64,000 nt of DNA from an uncultured Roseicyclus sp. (GCF_937892565.1 NZ_CALAHQ010000066.1:33771-97770), one strand, 5' to 3'; shown: positions 29,480 through 39,880, numbered from the stretch's first letter. The notes: a model not told the origin generated them from the letters alone. Program-made: numbers and translations.

Positions 29480-30274
29480 ATGCAAGGCTCCGCCAATCTC
29501 AACATCATGCTCAAGGCCGCCCGCAAGGCGGGGCGCGGCCTCGTCAAGGATTTCCGCGAGGTCGAGAATCTTCAGGTGTCCTCCAAGGGGCCGGGCGATT
29601 TCGTCAGCCGCGCCGATCGCGCCGCCGAAGACATCTTGAAGACCGAGTTGATGGGCGCGCGCCCGAATTACGGCTTTCTGGGCGAAGAAGGCACCCGCAT
29701 CGAAGGCACCGATCCGACCCGGCGCTGGATTGTCGATCCCTTGGATGGCACCACGAATTTCCTGCATGGCATGCCCCATTGGGCGGTGTCGATCGCGCTG
29801 GAACACAAGGGCGAGATTGTGGCGGGCGTGGTCTATGACCCCGCCAAGGATGAAATGTTCTATGCCGAAAAGGGCGCAGGCTGCTGGCTCAACGACAGCC
29901 ATCGCTTGCGTGTGTCGGGGCGCAACAAGATGATCGAAAGCGTCTTTGCGACCGGCGTGCCCTTTGGCGGGGCGAAATACCTGCCCGCGACCTTGCAGGA
30001 TCTGGCGCGTCTGATGCCCGCTTGTGCGGGTGTGCGGCGCTGGGGGTCAGCGGCGCTGGATCTGGCCTATGTGGCGGCAGGCCGCTACGAGGGCTATTGG
30101 GAACGCGGCTTGAATGCGTGGGATATTGCCGCTGGCATCTTGCTGGTGCGCGAAGCGGGCGGTCTGGTGGAGACGATCCGCGAGGGGCAGGATCTTTTGG
30201 CCGATGGTCAGCTGATCGCCGCATCCGAGCCGATGTTCGACAGTTTTGCCGCCATCATCCGCGACCGTTCCTAG
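29480..30274 (+). CDS. suhB: Inositol monophosphatase family protein (SuhB)
   Basis: A 264-residue Mg-dependent phosphatase of the IMPase/SuhB family. The metal site is complete: GEEGT (Glu), WIVDPLDGTTNFLHG and the C-terminal WDIAAGILLVREAGG. The family hydrolyses inositol monophosphates; SuhB also assists ribosomal RNA transcription in enterobacteria. MQGSANLNIMLKAARKAGR at 29480, after GAAGGAAGA, is the start; the open frame to 29417 is not part of the gene. It converges on pcs, the two stops overlapping in a CTAG. Confidence 0.92.
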   Translation: MQGSANLNIMLKAARKAGRGLVKDFREVENLQVSSKGPGDFVSRADRAAEDILKTELMGARPNYGFLGEEGTRIEGTDPTRRWIVDPLDGTTNFLHGMPHWAVSIALEHKGEIVAGVVYDPAKDEMFYAEKGAGCWLNDSHRLRVSGRNKMIESVFATGVPFGGAKYLPATLQDLARLMPACAGVRRWGSAALDLAYVAAGRYEGYWERGLNAWDIAAGILLVREAGGLVETIREGQDLLADGQLIAASEPMFDSFAAIIRDRS

Positions 30275-30957
30275 GCGCGCGCCGGGATCATTTGCTGGGC
30301 TACGCCCGCCAGAAGCAGATAGAGCGAGCTCAACGTCACCACCCCGGTCAGAGCCGGGTTGGAGGCAAAATCCGTTGCGGCCGCCAAAGCGATCGATCCG
30401 GTCCAGATCATTGCAACGGGCAGCGTCACCCAACGCCAGCGCGCCGTGCGCACCGGATGGACGAACCTCAGGTTCAGGAATTGCGCAAGGCACAATGCCA
30501 CCACCAGCCCCAAAATGATCTCCCAAGGGGGCAAGATCACCAACAGCGCCAGCGCCACCATGTTCCAGCAGGCGGGAAATCCGCGAAAGCTCTTGTCGGC
30601 GGTCTTCATGCGCGTATCCGAAAAATACAGCGCCGAGGCAAAGGGGATCAGCAAGACAACGATCCACCCCGACCAACCCGGCAACAGCCCCGATCCGTAA
30701 AGCGCATAGGCGGGGATCATCACATAGGTCAGGAAATCCACGATCAGATCCAGCAGCACGCCGTCGATGATGGGGGCGTTCTGCGTCACGCCGTAGCGGC
30801 GCGCCAGCGGCCCGTCGATGCCGTCGACCAAAAAGGCCACGGTCAGCCAGATGGTCATCATCGCCCAATCATGCTGCGCTGCCTCAAGCAGGGCGAGCAT
30901 GGCCAACGACGCGCCAAGCGCGGTGAACAGGTGAACGCTGTAGGCCCGAATTCGCAT
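30271..30957 (-). CDS. pcs: Phosphatidylcholine synthase
   Basis: A 228-residue (or 241 from a GTG at 30996) multi-spanning CDP-alcohol phosphatidyltransferase. The active-site pattern DGxxxxAR-x(n)-D-x3-D reads DGIDGPLARRYG then IIDGVLLDLIVD. The family condenses choline with CDP-diacylglycerol to give phosphatidylcholine in the inner membrane, a route typical of alphaproteobacteria. About seven or eight hydrophobic segments are visible. The ATG at 30957 begins just before the first segment; the GTG start has no ribosome site either. Confidence 0.9.
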   Translation of the reverse strand: MRIRAYSVHLFTALGASLAMLALLEAAQHDWAMMTIWLTVAFLVDGIDGPLARRYGVTQNAPIIDGVLLDLIVDFLTYVMIPAYALYGSGLLPGWSGWIVVLLIPFASALYFSDTRMKTADKSFRGFPACWNMVALALLVILPPWEIILGLVVALCLAQFLNLRFVHPVRTARWRWVTLPVAMIWTGSIALAAATDFASNPALTGVVTLSSLYLLLAGVAQQMIPARA

Positions 30958-31017
30958 CCAATCCAGATGCAGCGTTCTGGCGCGCTTGGCAACCACAGAT
31001 GTGACATTTTCATGACA

Positions 31018-31941
31018 TCACGCCTTGGGGTGGGTGGCCGCATAAACCTCGAGCAGGCGGGCGGCATCGACCGCGGTATAGGCTTGCGTCGTCGACAGCG
31101 AGGCGTGGCCCAGCAATTCCTGTATCGCGCGCAGATCGCCGCCAGCATCGAGCAGATGGGTTGCAAAGCTGTGGCGCAGCGCATGTGGTGTGGCCGTGGC
31201 CGGAAGGCCAAGCTGCATGCGGGCCTGTTCCATCACGCCGGCCACCAGCCGCCCATTGAGCGGCCCGCCCCTTATGCCGCGAAACAGCGGCTTGCCCGGG
31301 GACAGATCATGCGGGCACACCATGGCATAGCGTGCCACGGCGGCACGCGCGGCGGGCAGCACCGGCACCTCACGCTCCTTTGACCCCTTGCCGCGAATGC
31401 GCAGCGTATCGCCCAGCGGCAAGAGCCCCGCATCAAGCCCCAGCGCCTCGGATCGGCGCAGACCGCAGCCATAAAGCAGCGTCAAGATTGCCACATCGCG
31501 CGCCGACACCCAATCGCGGGCGTCCAGCGCGCCCGCCGCCGCGATGACATCGCGCGCGGCCGCAACCGACAGCGGCCGGGGCAAGCGGCGGCCCTGTTTG
31601 GGGCTGCGCATCGACAAGATCGGGGTGGCGTCGAAATCATCGCAATCGGCCCACCAGCGATAAAAGGATTTGACCGCCGAAAGCCGCCGCGCCAGCGACC
31701 GCGACCCAACCCCGCGCCCCCGTTGCGCCGCCATCCATGCGCGCATGTCCGATGCGCTCAGCGCGCACAGTGCCGCGGGGCCTATCGCCTCGGGGGAATG
31801 CCGTGCCTGAAATGCCAGGAAATCGGTCAGGTCGCGCCGATAGGCATCAACCGTCGCATCGGCACGCCCCCGCAGGCTGCCCAGATGGATCAGCCAGCTT
31901 TCCATCCGGTCGCGCATCGCGGGGCTGAGCGCAAGGGTCAT
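31018..31941 (-). CDS. xerC: Tyrosine recombinase XerC
   Basis: A 307-residue chromosome-dimer recombinase. The N-terminal SAM-like DNA-binding domain covers about 10-100; the catalytic domain has the Arg in YGCGLRRSEAL, Lys in RGKGSKER, HALRHSFATHLL (His, Arg), GHASLS (His) and the nucleophile Tyr in STTQAYTAVD. Length and motifs match XerC rather than a phage integrase. It forms a run with the DUF484 gene (6 bases upstream); this association with DUF484 is also seen in other proteobacteria. Confidence 0.93.
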   Translation of the reverse strand: MTLALSPAMRDRMESWLIHLGSLRGRADATVDAYRRDLTDFLAFQARHSPEAIGPAALCALSASDMRAWMAAQRGRGVGSRSLARRLSAVKSFYRWWADCDDFDATPILSMRSPKQGRRLPRPLSVAAARDVIAAAGALDARDWVSARDVAILTLLYGCGLRRSEALGLDAGLLPLGDTLRIRGKGSKEREVPVLPAARAAVARYAMVCPHDLSPGKPLFRGIRGGPLNGRLVAGVMEQARMQLGLPATATPHALRHSFATHLLDAGGDLRAIQELLGHASLSTTQAYTAVDAARLLEVYAATHPKA

Positions 31942-31947
31942 GCCTGC

Positions 31948-32679
31948 CTAACTCAGCCAGCGCCGCATCTGCCGTTCAAAGACACCGGCAAAAAATGCCA
32001 AAAGATCCGTGCCTTGGCTGGGGCGAAACTGGTTGGGGTCCTCTGCGCCCATCACCAGCATCGCAGGCAGGTGGCCCGCGCCAAGATCGATCAGCATCAC
32101 GGCTTCGGATTTGATCCAAACGGCATCCGCGCCGAATATCAGGGCGCTGTCATGACCCGTTTGGCGCAGCGTGACCTCACGATGGGGGACGGCGCGGCCT
32201 GCGGTGATGTAGGTTTCGGCAAAGCCCGGGGCGACAAGCGTCAACACATCCTCAAGCTTCTGGATATGGGGGGCGGCGTTGGTCGTTGCCTCGGCGCTTT
32301 CCAGCACCAACCGGATGCGGTCCACGCGCAGCGTGCTGGCCACATCGGTGCCCAGGGCCTTGAGGAAGCCTTCGAAATCGGTCTGATCCAGCAGCTTGAG
32401 GATGGCGCGATGGATCTGGTTGGTGCCCGACAGGTTTTCGTAGGCCGCCGCGATGACCGACCGGTGGGTGTCTTCCAGACGGTCGAGCCGATGTTCCAGC
32501 CGCTCCATGGCGATGCCGCGCATGTCCACGATATTGCCGCCCATCTGCCGGTCATTGGCGGCCATGAGCGCGCGCATCAGGTCGCGGTCGTCCAAGACCA
32601 GACCAGGGTCGGCAAGCACGCGGCTACGCCAGTCTGTGGCGGCATAGGGGGCCAGATCATCGGCTTCAACGCTGCTCAT
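31948..32679 (-). CDS. DUF484 family protein
   Basis: A 243-residue cytoplasmic protein of the DUF484 family, which adopts a GAF-like fold. A short N-terminal helix region is followed by a coiled coil (about 55-85, ERLEHRLDRLEDTHRSVIAAAYENL) and the GAF-like part (about 90-243). Members are commonly found just upstream of xerC, as here with a 6-base gap. Function is not established; a signalling or division-related role is only inferred from context. Confidence 0.85.
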   Translation of the reverse strand: MSSVEADDLAPYAATDWRSRVLADPGLVLDDRDLMRALMAANDRQMGGNIVDMRGIAMERLEHRLDRLEDTHRSVIAAAYENLSGTNQIHRAILKLLDQTDFEGFLKALGTDVASTLRVDRIRLVLESAEATTNAAPHIQKLEDVLTLVAPGFAETYITAGRAVPHREVTLRQTGHDSALIFGADAVWIKSEAVMLIDLGAGHLPAMLVMGAEDPNQFRPSQGTDLLAFFAGVFERQMRRWLS

Positions 32680-32729
32680 CGGTGCTGCCTCATGGTTGAT
32701 GGTCGTGGCACCCGCACCTTAGCACAAGC

Positions 32730-33386
32730 TCACAGGATTTTCTGTCCTGTTTTTGCCCAATCCTTGAGGAACGCGTCCAGCCCTTTGTCGGTCAGGATGT
32801 GATTTGCCATCGCCTTGATCACGGCGGGTGGCGCCGTCGCCACATCCGCGCCCAGCAGGGCGGCCTCTTTCATGTGGTTTACCGTCCGCACCGAAGCTGT
32901 GAGTATCTGTGTGGAGAAATCGTAATTGTCATAGATTTGCCGGATGTCAGCGATCAGATCCATGCCGTCGATGTTGATATCGTCCAAGCGCCCGACAAAA
33001 GGCGAGATGAAGGTGGCACCGGCCTTGGCCGCCAGAAGCGCCTGATTGGCCGAAAAGCACAGTGTGACATTGACCATGCGGCCTTCGCCCGACAGCACCT
33101 TGCACGCTTTCAGCCCGTCCCAAGTGAGCGGCACCTTGATGGCGATGTTTTCGGCGATGCGGGCCAGTTCGCGGCCCTCGGCGATCATCCCTTCGGCATC
33201 GAGTGCCACGGTTTCGGCCGAAACCGGGCGGCCGGGGATCATGGCACAGATCTCGGCGGTGACTTCCCTGATGTCGCGGCCTGATTTCGCGATGATCGAG
33301 GGGTTCGTTGTCACCCCATCGACCATGCCCAGATCATCGAGTTCGCGGATCGCATCGACATCGGCGGTATCCACAAAGAATTTCAT
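32730..33386 (-). CDS. fsa: Fructose-6-phosphate aldolase / TalC-type transaldolase
   Basis: A 218-residue small transaldolase-family barrel enzyme. [12 protein letters not shown] is the N-terminal signature and Lys84 in [12 protein letters not shown] is the Schiff-base lysine; [26 protein letters not shown] is the second family motif. It either cleaves fructose 6-phosphate or acts as transaldolase; length alone does not distinguish these. The ATG at 33386 has GGAAGGG upstream; the much longer open frame to 34106 is antisense to priA. Divergent from priA. Confidence 0.92.
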   Translation of the reverse strand: MKFFVDTADVDAIRELDDLGMVDGVTTNPSIIAKSGRDIREVTAEICAMIPGRPVSAETVALDAEGMIAEGRELARIAENIAIKVPLTWDGLKACKVLSGEGRMVNVTLCFSANQALLAAKAGATFISPFVGRLDDINIDGMDLIADIRQIYDNYDFSTQILTASVRTVNHMKEAALLGADVATAPPAVIKAMANHILTDKGLDAFLKDWAKTGQKIL

Positions 33387-33461
33387 GGCGGCCCTTCCTT
33401 TCTGGTGGAGGTCATGGTGAGTTGCGAGGCTTCTAGCGCAGCGACCCCCGGGCGGGAAGGC

Positions 33462-35654
33462 ATGACCGACAGCTATTTCGAAGAAGGCACCCGTGTCGGT
33501 ATCCTGACGCCCGAGCCGATCGACCGGGTGCTGGATTACCTTGCGCCCGAGGGAGGGTGCTGGCTGGGCGCCTTTGTCGAGGTGCCGCTGGGCCCGCGCA
33601 AGGTTCTGGGCGTGGTCTGGGGGCCGGGGCAGGGCGATTGGGCGGCGGCCAGGCTGCGCGCCGTGACGCGGGTTCTCGATGTTGCCCCGATGCGCGACGA
33701 ATTGAAGGTCTTTCTGGAAAAGGCCGGCGCCTACACGCTGACCCCTGTGTCCCAGATGCTGCGGCTGGCCACGCGTGTGCCGGGGCTGTCCGACCCGCCG
33801 TCGATGCGCAAGATCTATCGGCTGGGCCAAACCCAGCCCGACCGCATGACCGATGCGCGCGCCCGCGTGATCGCCGCCTTGGTCGACTATGGCGGGCTTG
33901 GCTTTACCTTGGGCGAACTGGCGGAACTGGCGGGTGTGACAGCTTCGGTCATCAAGGGGCTGGCGGCCCAGGGCGTGGTGGTGGAAACCGACACACCGCG
34001 TGATGCGCCTTTTCTGCCGCTTGATCCGGACCGTCCGGGCAAGCCGCTGACCCCCGATCAACAGGCGGCCGCCGATGCGCTTGGCGCGGCGATCGCGGCC
34101 GGGCACTATGGCACCACCTTGCTCAAGGGGGTGACCGGGTCAGGCAAGACCGAGGTCTATCTGGAAGCGGTGGCCGCCTGCCTGCGGGCCGGGCGTCAGG
34201 CGCTGGTGCTCTTGCCCGAGATTGCGCTGACATCGGAATTCCTGACCCGCGTCGAGATCCGGTTTGGCGCCAAGCCCGCCGAATGGCATTCGGGCGTGAC
34301 CATGACCGAACGCCGCCGGGCGTGGCGCATGATCGCGCAGGGCGAGGCGCAATTGATCGTCGGCGCGCGTTCGGCGCTGTTCTTGCCATTTCGCGATCTG
34401 GGGCTGGTCGTGGTCGATGAGGAACATGACAGCTCCTACAAGCAAGAAGAGGGCGCGCTTTACAATGCCCGCGACATGGCGGTGCTGCGCGCGTCGCTGA
34501 ACGGCGCGCAGGTGGTGCTGGCCTCGGCCACGCCGTCGCTGGAAAGCTGGGCCAATGCACAGGCGGGCAAATATGCGCGGCTTGATCTGAACGCACGCTT
34601 TGGTGCGGCGGTGCTGCCCCGGATGCGCGCCATCGACATGCGCACCGAAGATCTGCCGGGGCAGTCGTGGATTTCGCCCAGTCTTCAGGCCGAGGTGGCC
34701 GCGCGGCTTCAAAAGGGCGAGCAGGCGCTGTTGTTTCTGAACCGGCGCGGCTATGCGCCCGTCACGCTGTGCCGGGCCTGCGGCGCACAGGTTGGGTGCG
34801 ACCACTGCGATGCGCGGATGGTCGAACACCGGTTCCAGAAACGGCTCGTCTGTCACCAATGCGGCGACACCAAGCCGCTGCCCGACCGCTGCCCTGCCTG
34901 CGGGGTTGCGGGCAAGATGGCCGCCATCGGGCCGGGGGTGGAACGCATCGCCGAGGAAGCGGCGCGGGTCTTTCCCGATGCCAAGCTTGCCATCTTGTCC
35001 TCCGATCTGTTCGGCTCGGCCCGCGCGCTCAAGGCACAGATCGAAGAAATCGCACATGGCCAGACCGATATCATCATCGGCACCCAGCTTGTGGCCAAGG
35101 GGCACAATTTTCCACGCCTGACGCTGGTGGGGGTGATTGATGCCGATCTGGGGTTGCAGGGGTCCGATCTGCGGGCGGCCGAACGGACGTTTCAGCTGAT
35201 GCGGCAGGTTTCGGGCCGGGCGGGGCGGGCCGATGCGCCCGGCGTGGCGCTGTTGCAAAGCTTTCAGCCCGACCATCTTGTGATCCGCGCCATCTTGTCG
35301 GGTGATGAGGAAGGGTTCTGGCGCGCCGAGGCCGCCGAGCGCGAGGCGACAGGCATGCCCCCGTATGGGCGGCTCGCGGGCATCATCATTTCGGCCGATG
35401 ATGCCACGGCGGGCTTTGATCTGGGCACCCGGCTGGCGCGCAATGACGCGGCGCTGCGCGCCATCGGGGCGGTGGTCTATGGCCCCGCCCCCGCCCCCAT
35501 CGCGCGGGTCCGCGGCCGCCACCGCGTGCGGCTGCTGGTCAAGGCACCCAAGGGGGCGGCGTTGCAACAGGCCATCGCACAGTGGATCGCGCCGGTGCGA
35601 CAAAGCGCCAAGCTGCGCCTTGCGGTCGATATCGATCCTCAAAGCTTCTACTGA
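33462..35654 (+). CDS. priA: Primosomal protein N' (replication restart helicase PriA)
   Basis: A 730-residue 3' to 5' helicase that restarts stalled forks. An N-terminal fork-binding domain (about 1-180) is followed by Walker [12 protein letters not shown], motif [14 protein letters not shown], and the zinc-binding insertion with eight cysteines ([23 protein letters not shown]). The C-terminal helicase motifs include [12 protein letters not shown] and [28 protein letters not shown] at 33462 is the start; an in-frame ATG at 33405 adds a poorly conserved tail. Divergent from fsa. Confidence 0.95.
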   Translation: MTDSYFEEGTRVGILTPEPIDRVLDYLAPEGGCWLGAFVEVPLGPRKVLGVVWGPGQGDWAAARLRAVTRVLDVAPMRDELKVFLEKAGAYTLTPVSQMLRLATRVPGLSDPPSMRKIYRLGQTQPDRMTDARARVIAALVDYGGLGFTLGELAELAGVTASVIKGLAAQGVVVETDTPRDAPFLPLDPDRPGKPLTPDQQAAADALGAAIAAGHYGTTLLKGVTGSGKTEVYLEAVAACLRAGRQALVLLPEIALTSEFLTRVEIRFGAKPAEWHSGVTMTERRRAWRMIAQGEAQLIVGARSALFLPFRDLGLVVVDEEHDSSYKQEEGALYNARDMAVLRASLNGAQVVLASATPSLESWANAQAGKYARLDLNARFGAAVLPRMRAIDMRTEDLPGQSWISPSLQAEVAARLQKGEQALLFLNRRGYAPVTLCRACGAQVGCDHCDARMVEHRFQKRLVCHQCGDTKPLPDRCPACGVAGKMAAIGPGVERIAEEAARVFPDAKLAILSSDLFGSARALKAQIEEIAHGQTDIIIGTQLVAKGHNFPRLTLVGVIDADLGLQGSDLRAAERTFQLMRQVSGRAGRADAPGVALLQSFQPDHLVIRAILSGDEEGFWRAEAAEREATGMPPYGRLAGIIISADDATAGFDLGTRLARNDAALRAIGAVVYGPAPAPIARVRGRHRVRLLVKAPKGAALQQAIAQWIAPVRQSAKLRLAVDIDPQSFY

Positions 35655-35721
35655 TAGCGGTTTTCTTGGCCTGCGAACCCCGCTAAGGAACCACGGTAAC
35701 GACCAAAGTCCGGTGCATCCC

Positions 35722-36807
35722 ATGTCCGCCCCGATCCGCCCACAGCCCGGTATTCTTGACATTGCGCTCTATCAGGGCGGTCAATCCGCGCTTGCGGGTG
35801 TGGCCGAGCCGCTCAAGCTCAGCTCGAACGAGAATCCCTTTGGACCCTCGCCCGCGGCCGTGGCGGCGATGGCGGCGGCGCTGGGTGACAGCCACCGCTA
35901 CCCATCGACCGATCATGGCCCCTTGCGCGCGGCGATCGCTTTGGCCGAAGGCCTGGACGCCGATCGCATCATCTGTGGCGTGGGCTCGGACGAGATCATC
36001 CATTTCCTGTGCCAGGCCTATGCCGGGCCGGGGCAAGAGGTGCTGCACACCGAACACGGGTTCGCGATGTATCGCATCAGCGCGCTGGCCGCCGGTGCCA
36101 CCCCCGTCGAGGTGCCCGAACGCGAGCGCGTCGTCGATGTGGATGCCATTCTGGCGCGCGCGGGGTCTGATACCGCGCTTGTGTTCATCGCCAACCCGGC
36201 CAATCCCACGGCGACCTTTCTGCCGCTCGATCAGATCACGCGGCTGGCCGATGGGCTGCCCGAAAGCTGCATTCTGGTGCTCGACGGGGCCTATGCGGAA
36301 TTCGCCCCGGGCTATGATGGCGGTGCAGCCCTCGTCGATCGGCGTGCCAATGTCGTGATGACGCGCACCTTTTCCAAGGCTTACGGCTTGGGCGGGTTGC
36401 GCGTGGGCTATGGCTACGCCCCCCGGGCCATCATCGATGTCCTGAACCGTATCCGGGGACCGTTCAACCTGTCGGGTGTGGCGCTGGCCGGGGCCGAGGC
36501 GGCGGTGGGCGACAGGGCCTGGGTGGCCGAATGTCTGCGCGTCAATGCATCCGAACGGGCGCGGCTGGTGGCTGGGCTGCGCCAGCTTGGGCTGGGCTGC
36601 GACGAAAGTTTCGCCAATTTCGTGCTGGCCCGCTTTGCCGACGAGGCCGAGGCGCTGGCCGCTGACGCCCATCTGAAGGCCTGCGGGATCATCGTGCGCC
36701 ATCCCAGGAGCTACGGATTTGCCCATGCGCTGCGCATCACCGTGGGCCGGGCAGAAGACAACGACCGCGTGCTGGCCGCGCTGACGGAATTCCGGGGGAT
36801 GGCATGA
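35722..36807 (+). CDS. hisC: Histidinol-phosphate aminotransferase (or aromatic aminotransferase) HisC
   Basis: A 361-residue PLP-dependent class I/II aminotransferase. Typical HisC motifs: [12 protein letters not shown] at the N terminus, [27 protein letters not shown] and the Schiff-base lysine in [17 protein letters not shown]. The stop overlaps tyrA by ATGA. Pairing with a prephenate dehydrogenase suggests use in tyrosine/phenylalanine as well as histidine synthesis; HisC-type enzymes are known to be bifunctional in several bacteria, but that is inferred here. Confidence 0.92.
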   Translation: MSAPIRPQPGILDIALYQGGQSALAGVAEPLKLSSNENPFGPSPAAVAAMAAALGDSHRYPSTDHGPLRAAIALAEGLDADRIICGVGSDEIIHFLCQAYAGPGQEVLHTEHGFAMYRISALAAGATPVEVPERERVVDVDAILARAGSDTALVFIANPANPTATFLPLDQITRLADGLPESCILVLDGAYAEFAPGYDGGAALVDRRANVVMTRTFSKAYGLGGLRVGYGYAPRAIIDVLNRIRGPFNLSGVALAGAEAAVGDRAWVAECLRVNASERARLVAGLRQLGLGCDESFANFVLARFADEAEALAADAHLKACGIIVRHPRSYGFAHALRITVGRAEDNDRVLAALTEFRGMA

Positions 36808-37739
36808 GCGTGATCTACAACCGTGTGGCCTTGATCGGTCTGGGCCTGATCGCGGGGTCGATGGCCCATGCGATGCGGCGCGCGGGGCTGGCAGGTGAGA
36901 TCGTGGGCACCGCCCGCTCGCCCCAGACGCGCGCCATCGCCGCCGACATCGGGCTGTGTGACCGCATCACCGCAACCGTGGCCGAGGCGGTTCAAGGGGC
37001 CGATCTGGTGGTTCTGTGCGTGCCGCCGGGCGCCATGGGCGCGGTCGCGGCCGAGATTGCCCCCCATCTGGCACAAGGCGCGACCGTCAGCGATGTGGGA
37101 TCGGTCAAGCGCGACGTGATCACGCAAGTCGGGCCCCATATTCCGGCGGGCGTGCATTTCGTTCCCGCCCACCCGCTTGCGGGGACCGAACATTCGGGGC
37201 CGCGCGCGGGCTTTGCCGAGCTATTCGACAACCGCTATGTGTTGCTGACGCCCGAGCCGGGCACCGATGCGGCGGCCGTGGCCAGGCTGCGCGCGCTGTG
37301 GGAGGGCTGCGGCGCGCGGGTCGAGGAAATGGACGCCGATCATCATGATCTGGTGCTGGCCGTCACCAGCCACACGCCGCATCTGATCGCCTATACCATG
37401 GTGGGTGTGGCCGATGATCTGCGCCGCGTCACCGACAGCGAAGTGATCAAGTATTCCGCCGCGGGGTTTCGGGATTTCACCCGGATCGCCGCCAGCGATC
37501 CGACCATGTGGCGCGATGTGTTCCTGACCAACAAGGATGCGACCCTGGAAATCCTCGGCCGCTTCACCGAGGAACTGTTCGCCCTGCAACGGGCCATCAG
37601 GCGCGGGGACGGGGATCACCTGCATGCGTATTTTACCCGTACTCGCGCCATACGTCGCGGCATCATCGAGGCGGGTCAGGATACCGACGCGCCGGATTTC
37701 GGACGGATGAAGGCAAAGCGCGAGCCCGCCGAGGGGTGA
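36804..37739 (+). CDS. tyrA: Prephenate/arogenate dehydrogenase
   Basis: A 311-residue NAD(P)-dependent enzyme of tyrosine synthesis. The Rossmann motif is GLGLIAGS (residues about 12-19); DVGSVKRDV and [11 protein letters not shown] are the substrate-site motifs, and SHTPHLIAY supports TyrA rather than another dehydrogenase. There is no fused chorismate mutase or ACT domain. Cyclohexadienyl (prephenate and arogenate) specificity is common in relatives and possible here. Its TGA overlaps the GTG of the extensin-like gene. Confidence 0.94.
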   Translation: MSVIYNRVALIGLGLIAGSMAHAMRRAGLAGEIVGTARSPQTRAIAADIGLCDRITATVAEAVQGADLVVLCVPPGAMGAVAAEIAPHLAQGATVSDVGSVKRDVITQVGPHIPAGVHFVPAHPLAGTEHSGPRAGFAELFDNRYVLLTPEPGTDAAAVARLRALWEGCGARVEEMDADHHDLVLAVTSHTPHLIAYTMVGVADDLRRVTDSEVIKYSAAGFRDFTRIAASDPTMWRDVFLTNKDATLEILGRFTEELFALQRAIRRGDGDHLHAYFTRTRAIRRGIIEAGQDTDAPDFGRMKAKREPAEG

Positions 37740-38773
37740 GGCGCATCGCGCGATATGCCGCGTGCCTGGCGGGGATGGTGCTGGCCCTGTCGGCAGCCGC
37801 ACAAGCGCCCGATCGTTCGCCCCGGCCCGAATTGCGCCCCGGTGCCGCCGCGCGCATGCCCATCACGCCCGCGCCCCGATCCGCGCAGCCCGCTGCAGGC
37901 GCCACAAGCGCGGCCCCCGCCAGTTCCGGCCGCCCGGTGCCGCGCCCCCTTCCGCGCCTAGGGCCGCAGCCTGTTCCTGCGTCGGCAGGGCTGGCCGCGA
38001 TTGTCGATGCTGCGATTGCCCGCAGCGCCGACGCGGCCCCAACCCAAGACCGGAACCAGGATCAGGCCCAACAACAAGCTGCCGATCGCTCAGGCGCACA
38101 GATGACGCCGACGCCCCCGTCGGGCTCTGGCACCGTGCTTGCCACCCGCCAATCCCTGCGCCCGATGCTGCGGCCCGAAGGGCTGGCAGAGCGATCAACG
38201 GCCTCGGCGGCGCGCAACATTTCATCCAGCGTGGCCCAGCTTGGCCAGCGCGGCGCCCTGTGTGGTCAAGCGGGGCTGGAGGGCGAGCGGCTGGAGCCCA
38301 TCGCCGGGCGTGTGCGGGGCTGCGGCATTGCAGAACCCGTGCGGCTGCGCGTGGTTGATGGCATTGCGCTCAGCACACCCGCCACCGTCAATTGCGAGAC
38401 CGCCCGCGCCCTGCAAACTTGGGTTCGCCACAGCGTTGTGCCGACCGTCGGCCGTCATGGCGGCGGGGTCCGATCCTTGCGCGTGGTGGCCTCTTTTGCG
38501 TGCCGGACGCAAAACAATCGGCCCGGCGCACGGATGTCCGAACATGGGCGCGGTAATGCGATCGACATCGCGGGCGTCGGGCTGGCCGATGGCGGTGAAT
38601 TGACCGTGCTGGGCGATTGGCGCACGCGGCGCGAGGGGCGCATCCTGCGCGCCCTGCATGCGGGGGCATGTGGGCCGTTTGGCACCGTTCTGGGGCCTCA
38701 GTCAGACCGCTTTCACCGGGATCATTTCCATTTCGACGTGGCGCGCCATCGCTCGGGGCCGTTCTGTCGTTAG
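37736..38773 (+). CDS. Extensin-like family protein
   Basis: A 345-residue exported protein: signal peptide (about 1-22, ending LSAAAQA), a Pro/Ala-rich low-complexity region (about 25-145) and an extensin-like C-terminal domain (about 170-345). Zinc-type motifs SEHGRGNAIDI and HRDHFHFDVA resemble D-Ala-D-Ala peptidases of the MepA/VanX group, so a periplasmic wall-cleaving activity is likely but not shown. The GTG at 37736 overlaps the tyrA stop (GTGA); the frame is open back to 37508 within tyrA. A pair of palindromes follows 9 bases after the stop. Confidence 0.85.
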   Translation: MRRIARYAACLAGMVLALSAAAQAPDRSPRPELRPGAAARMPITPAPRSAQPAAGATSAAPASSGRPVPRPLPRLGPQPVPASAGLAAIVDAAIARSADAAPTQDRNQDQAQQQAADRSGAQMTPTPPSGSGTVLATRQSLRPMLRPEGLAERSTASAARNISSSVAQLGQRGALCGQAGLEGERLEPIAGRVRGCGIAEPVRLRVVDGIALSTPATVNCETARALQTWVRHSVVPTVGRHGGGVRSLRVVASFACRTQNNRPGARMSEHGRGNAIDIAGVGLADGGELTVLGDWRTRREGRILRALHAGACGPFGTVLGPQSDRFHRDHFHFDVARHRSGPFCR

Positions 38774-38781
38774 GCAGGGGG

Positions 38782-38826
38782 GCGGAAAACCCGGGTTTTC
38801 CGCACGGGAAATCTCGAGATTTCCCG
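38782..38826. repeat. Tandem palindrome element B, copy 2 (two hairpins)
   Basis: Two 22-base palindromes: 38782-38803 (arm GCGGAAAAC, centre CCGG) and 38805-38826 (arm CGGGAAAT, centre CTCGAG). They lie between the convergent extensin-like and DUF2125 genes. The first is identical to the palindrome at 55961-55982. Confidence 0.88.
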
Positions 38827-38878
38827 CCCCTGCCGGCCCGCGGTGCAATCGGGATCCGGGCGTCTGCCCGGCTGCCGA

Positions 38879-39880
38879 TCAGCGCAGCCTGAGCCTTGGA
38901 CCTTCGCCGATGGGCAGCGGCCCGAGAAACACGAAGCCCTGATCAAGCCGCAAGGTCACATCCAGATCCTCGCGCCGCCCCGACAGCCCCGCCAGAAACC
39001 CAAGCGCGCTTTCGGCCGCTTGCCGCATGGAGGCGGGCAAAAGACCCGAGCGTTCGGCCATGGCCAGCATCTCGGGCCAGTTTTGCGCGCGGATCGCGAC
39101 CTCGCCGGTGGGGCGGCCCTGATCATCGATATCGACCGCCCCCGACAAGCGCAGCATCAGCGCGCCCCATTCGGCGCGGGCCTCGGTCAGATCGATCCGG
39201 GTGGGTTGCGGGCGGGTGGTTTCAATGGCGCTGATATCCCAAGGCCGGTCAAAGCGGACCATCGCCTCGGAACGGACGATCGGGATCGCTTCGGGCAAAA
39301 GCCCGGCGGGGTCAAGCAGGCGCGCAATCTGCGTGGCGGGGATCAGATCGCTGGCTTCGAACGCGATGGCATAATGTGCCTCGGAACCCTCTTGGCGGGT
39401 CATCTCAAGGCGGCCTTGGGCCAATTGGCTGCTCCAACCCAGCGAACTGTCGATGCGCAGATCCAGCATTTCGGTGCGCAAGGCATCAAGCGCCAGCCCC
39501 GCCGAAGGGCGCAGATCCAGAACCGACTGCAGCCTTTGGGCGGTGATCGTCAGCGTTTCGAACGGTGACGCGACGGTGTGCGTGGCGGGCCAGATCGCTT
39601 CGATCCGCGACGGATCCCATGTGGCATGGCGGATGATGAACAGCGGGGCCGCCCAGGCCAGCCCTGTGGCCGGATCGGCCAGGGACAGTTCGGCGATGCG
39701 TGTCTCGAAAGCCGATGGGAAGCCCGCGACCGTCACATCGCGGCGGCTGACGACCCAGCCCTCGGCCTCGCGGGCGTCAAGCCAGTTTTGTACTGTCCGC
39801 TCGGTCAGCGCGGCCCAGCCGAACCAGCCGGCCACAGCCAAGGCCGCGAACCCCGTCACCCATCCCAACAGCCGTTTCAT
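38879..39880 (-). CDS. DUF2125 domain-containing protein
   Basis: A 333-residue protein with one N-terminal hydrophobic helix (about residues 5-26, GWVTGFAALAVAGWFGWAAL), so it is anchored in or secreted across the inner membrane, with the rest periplasmic. The DUF2125 family is common in alphaproteobacteria and has a repeated beta-rich architecture like AsmA-type envelope proteins; function unknown. MKRLLGW at 39880 is a natural start; the frame open to 40102 is not used. Transcribed away from the gamma-glutamylcyclotransferase gene, 77 bases apart. Confidence 0.84.
   Translation of the reverse strand: MKRLLGWVTGFAALAVAGWFGWAALTERTVQNWLDAREAEGWVVSRRDVTVAGFPSAFETRIAELSLADPATGLAWAAPLFIIRHATWDPSRIEAIWPATHTVASPFETLTITAQRLQSVLDLRPSAGLALDALRTEMLDLRIDSSLGWSSQLAQGRLEMTRQEGSEAHYAIAFEASDLIPATQIARLLDPAGLLPEAIPIVRSEAMVRFDRPWDISAIETTRPQPTRIDLTEARAEWGALMLRLSGAVDIDDQGRPTGEVAIRAQNWPEMLAMAERSGLLPASMRQAAESALGFLAGLSGRREDLDVTLRLDQGFVFLGPLPIGEGPRLRLR

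Noticed and set aside
31018..31941. xerC as a mobile-element integrase
   Set aside because: Length, motif set and position next to DUF484 match the housekeeping XerC; there are no attachment-site repeats or phage genes nearby.
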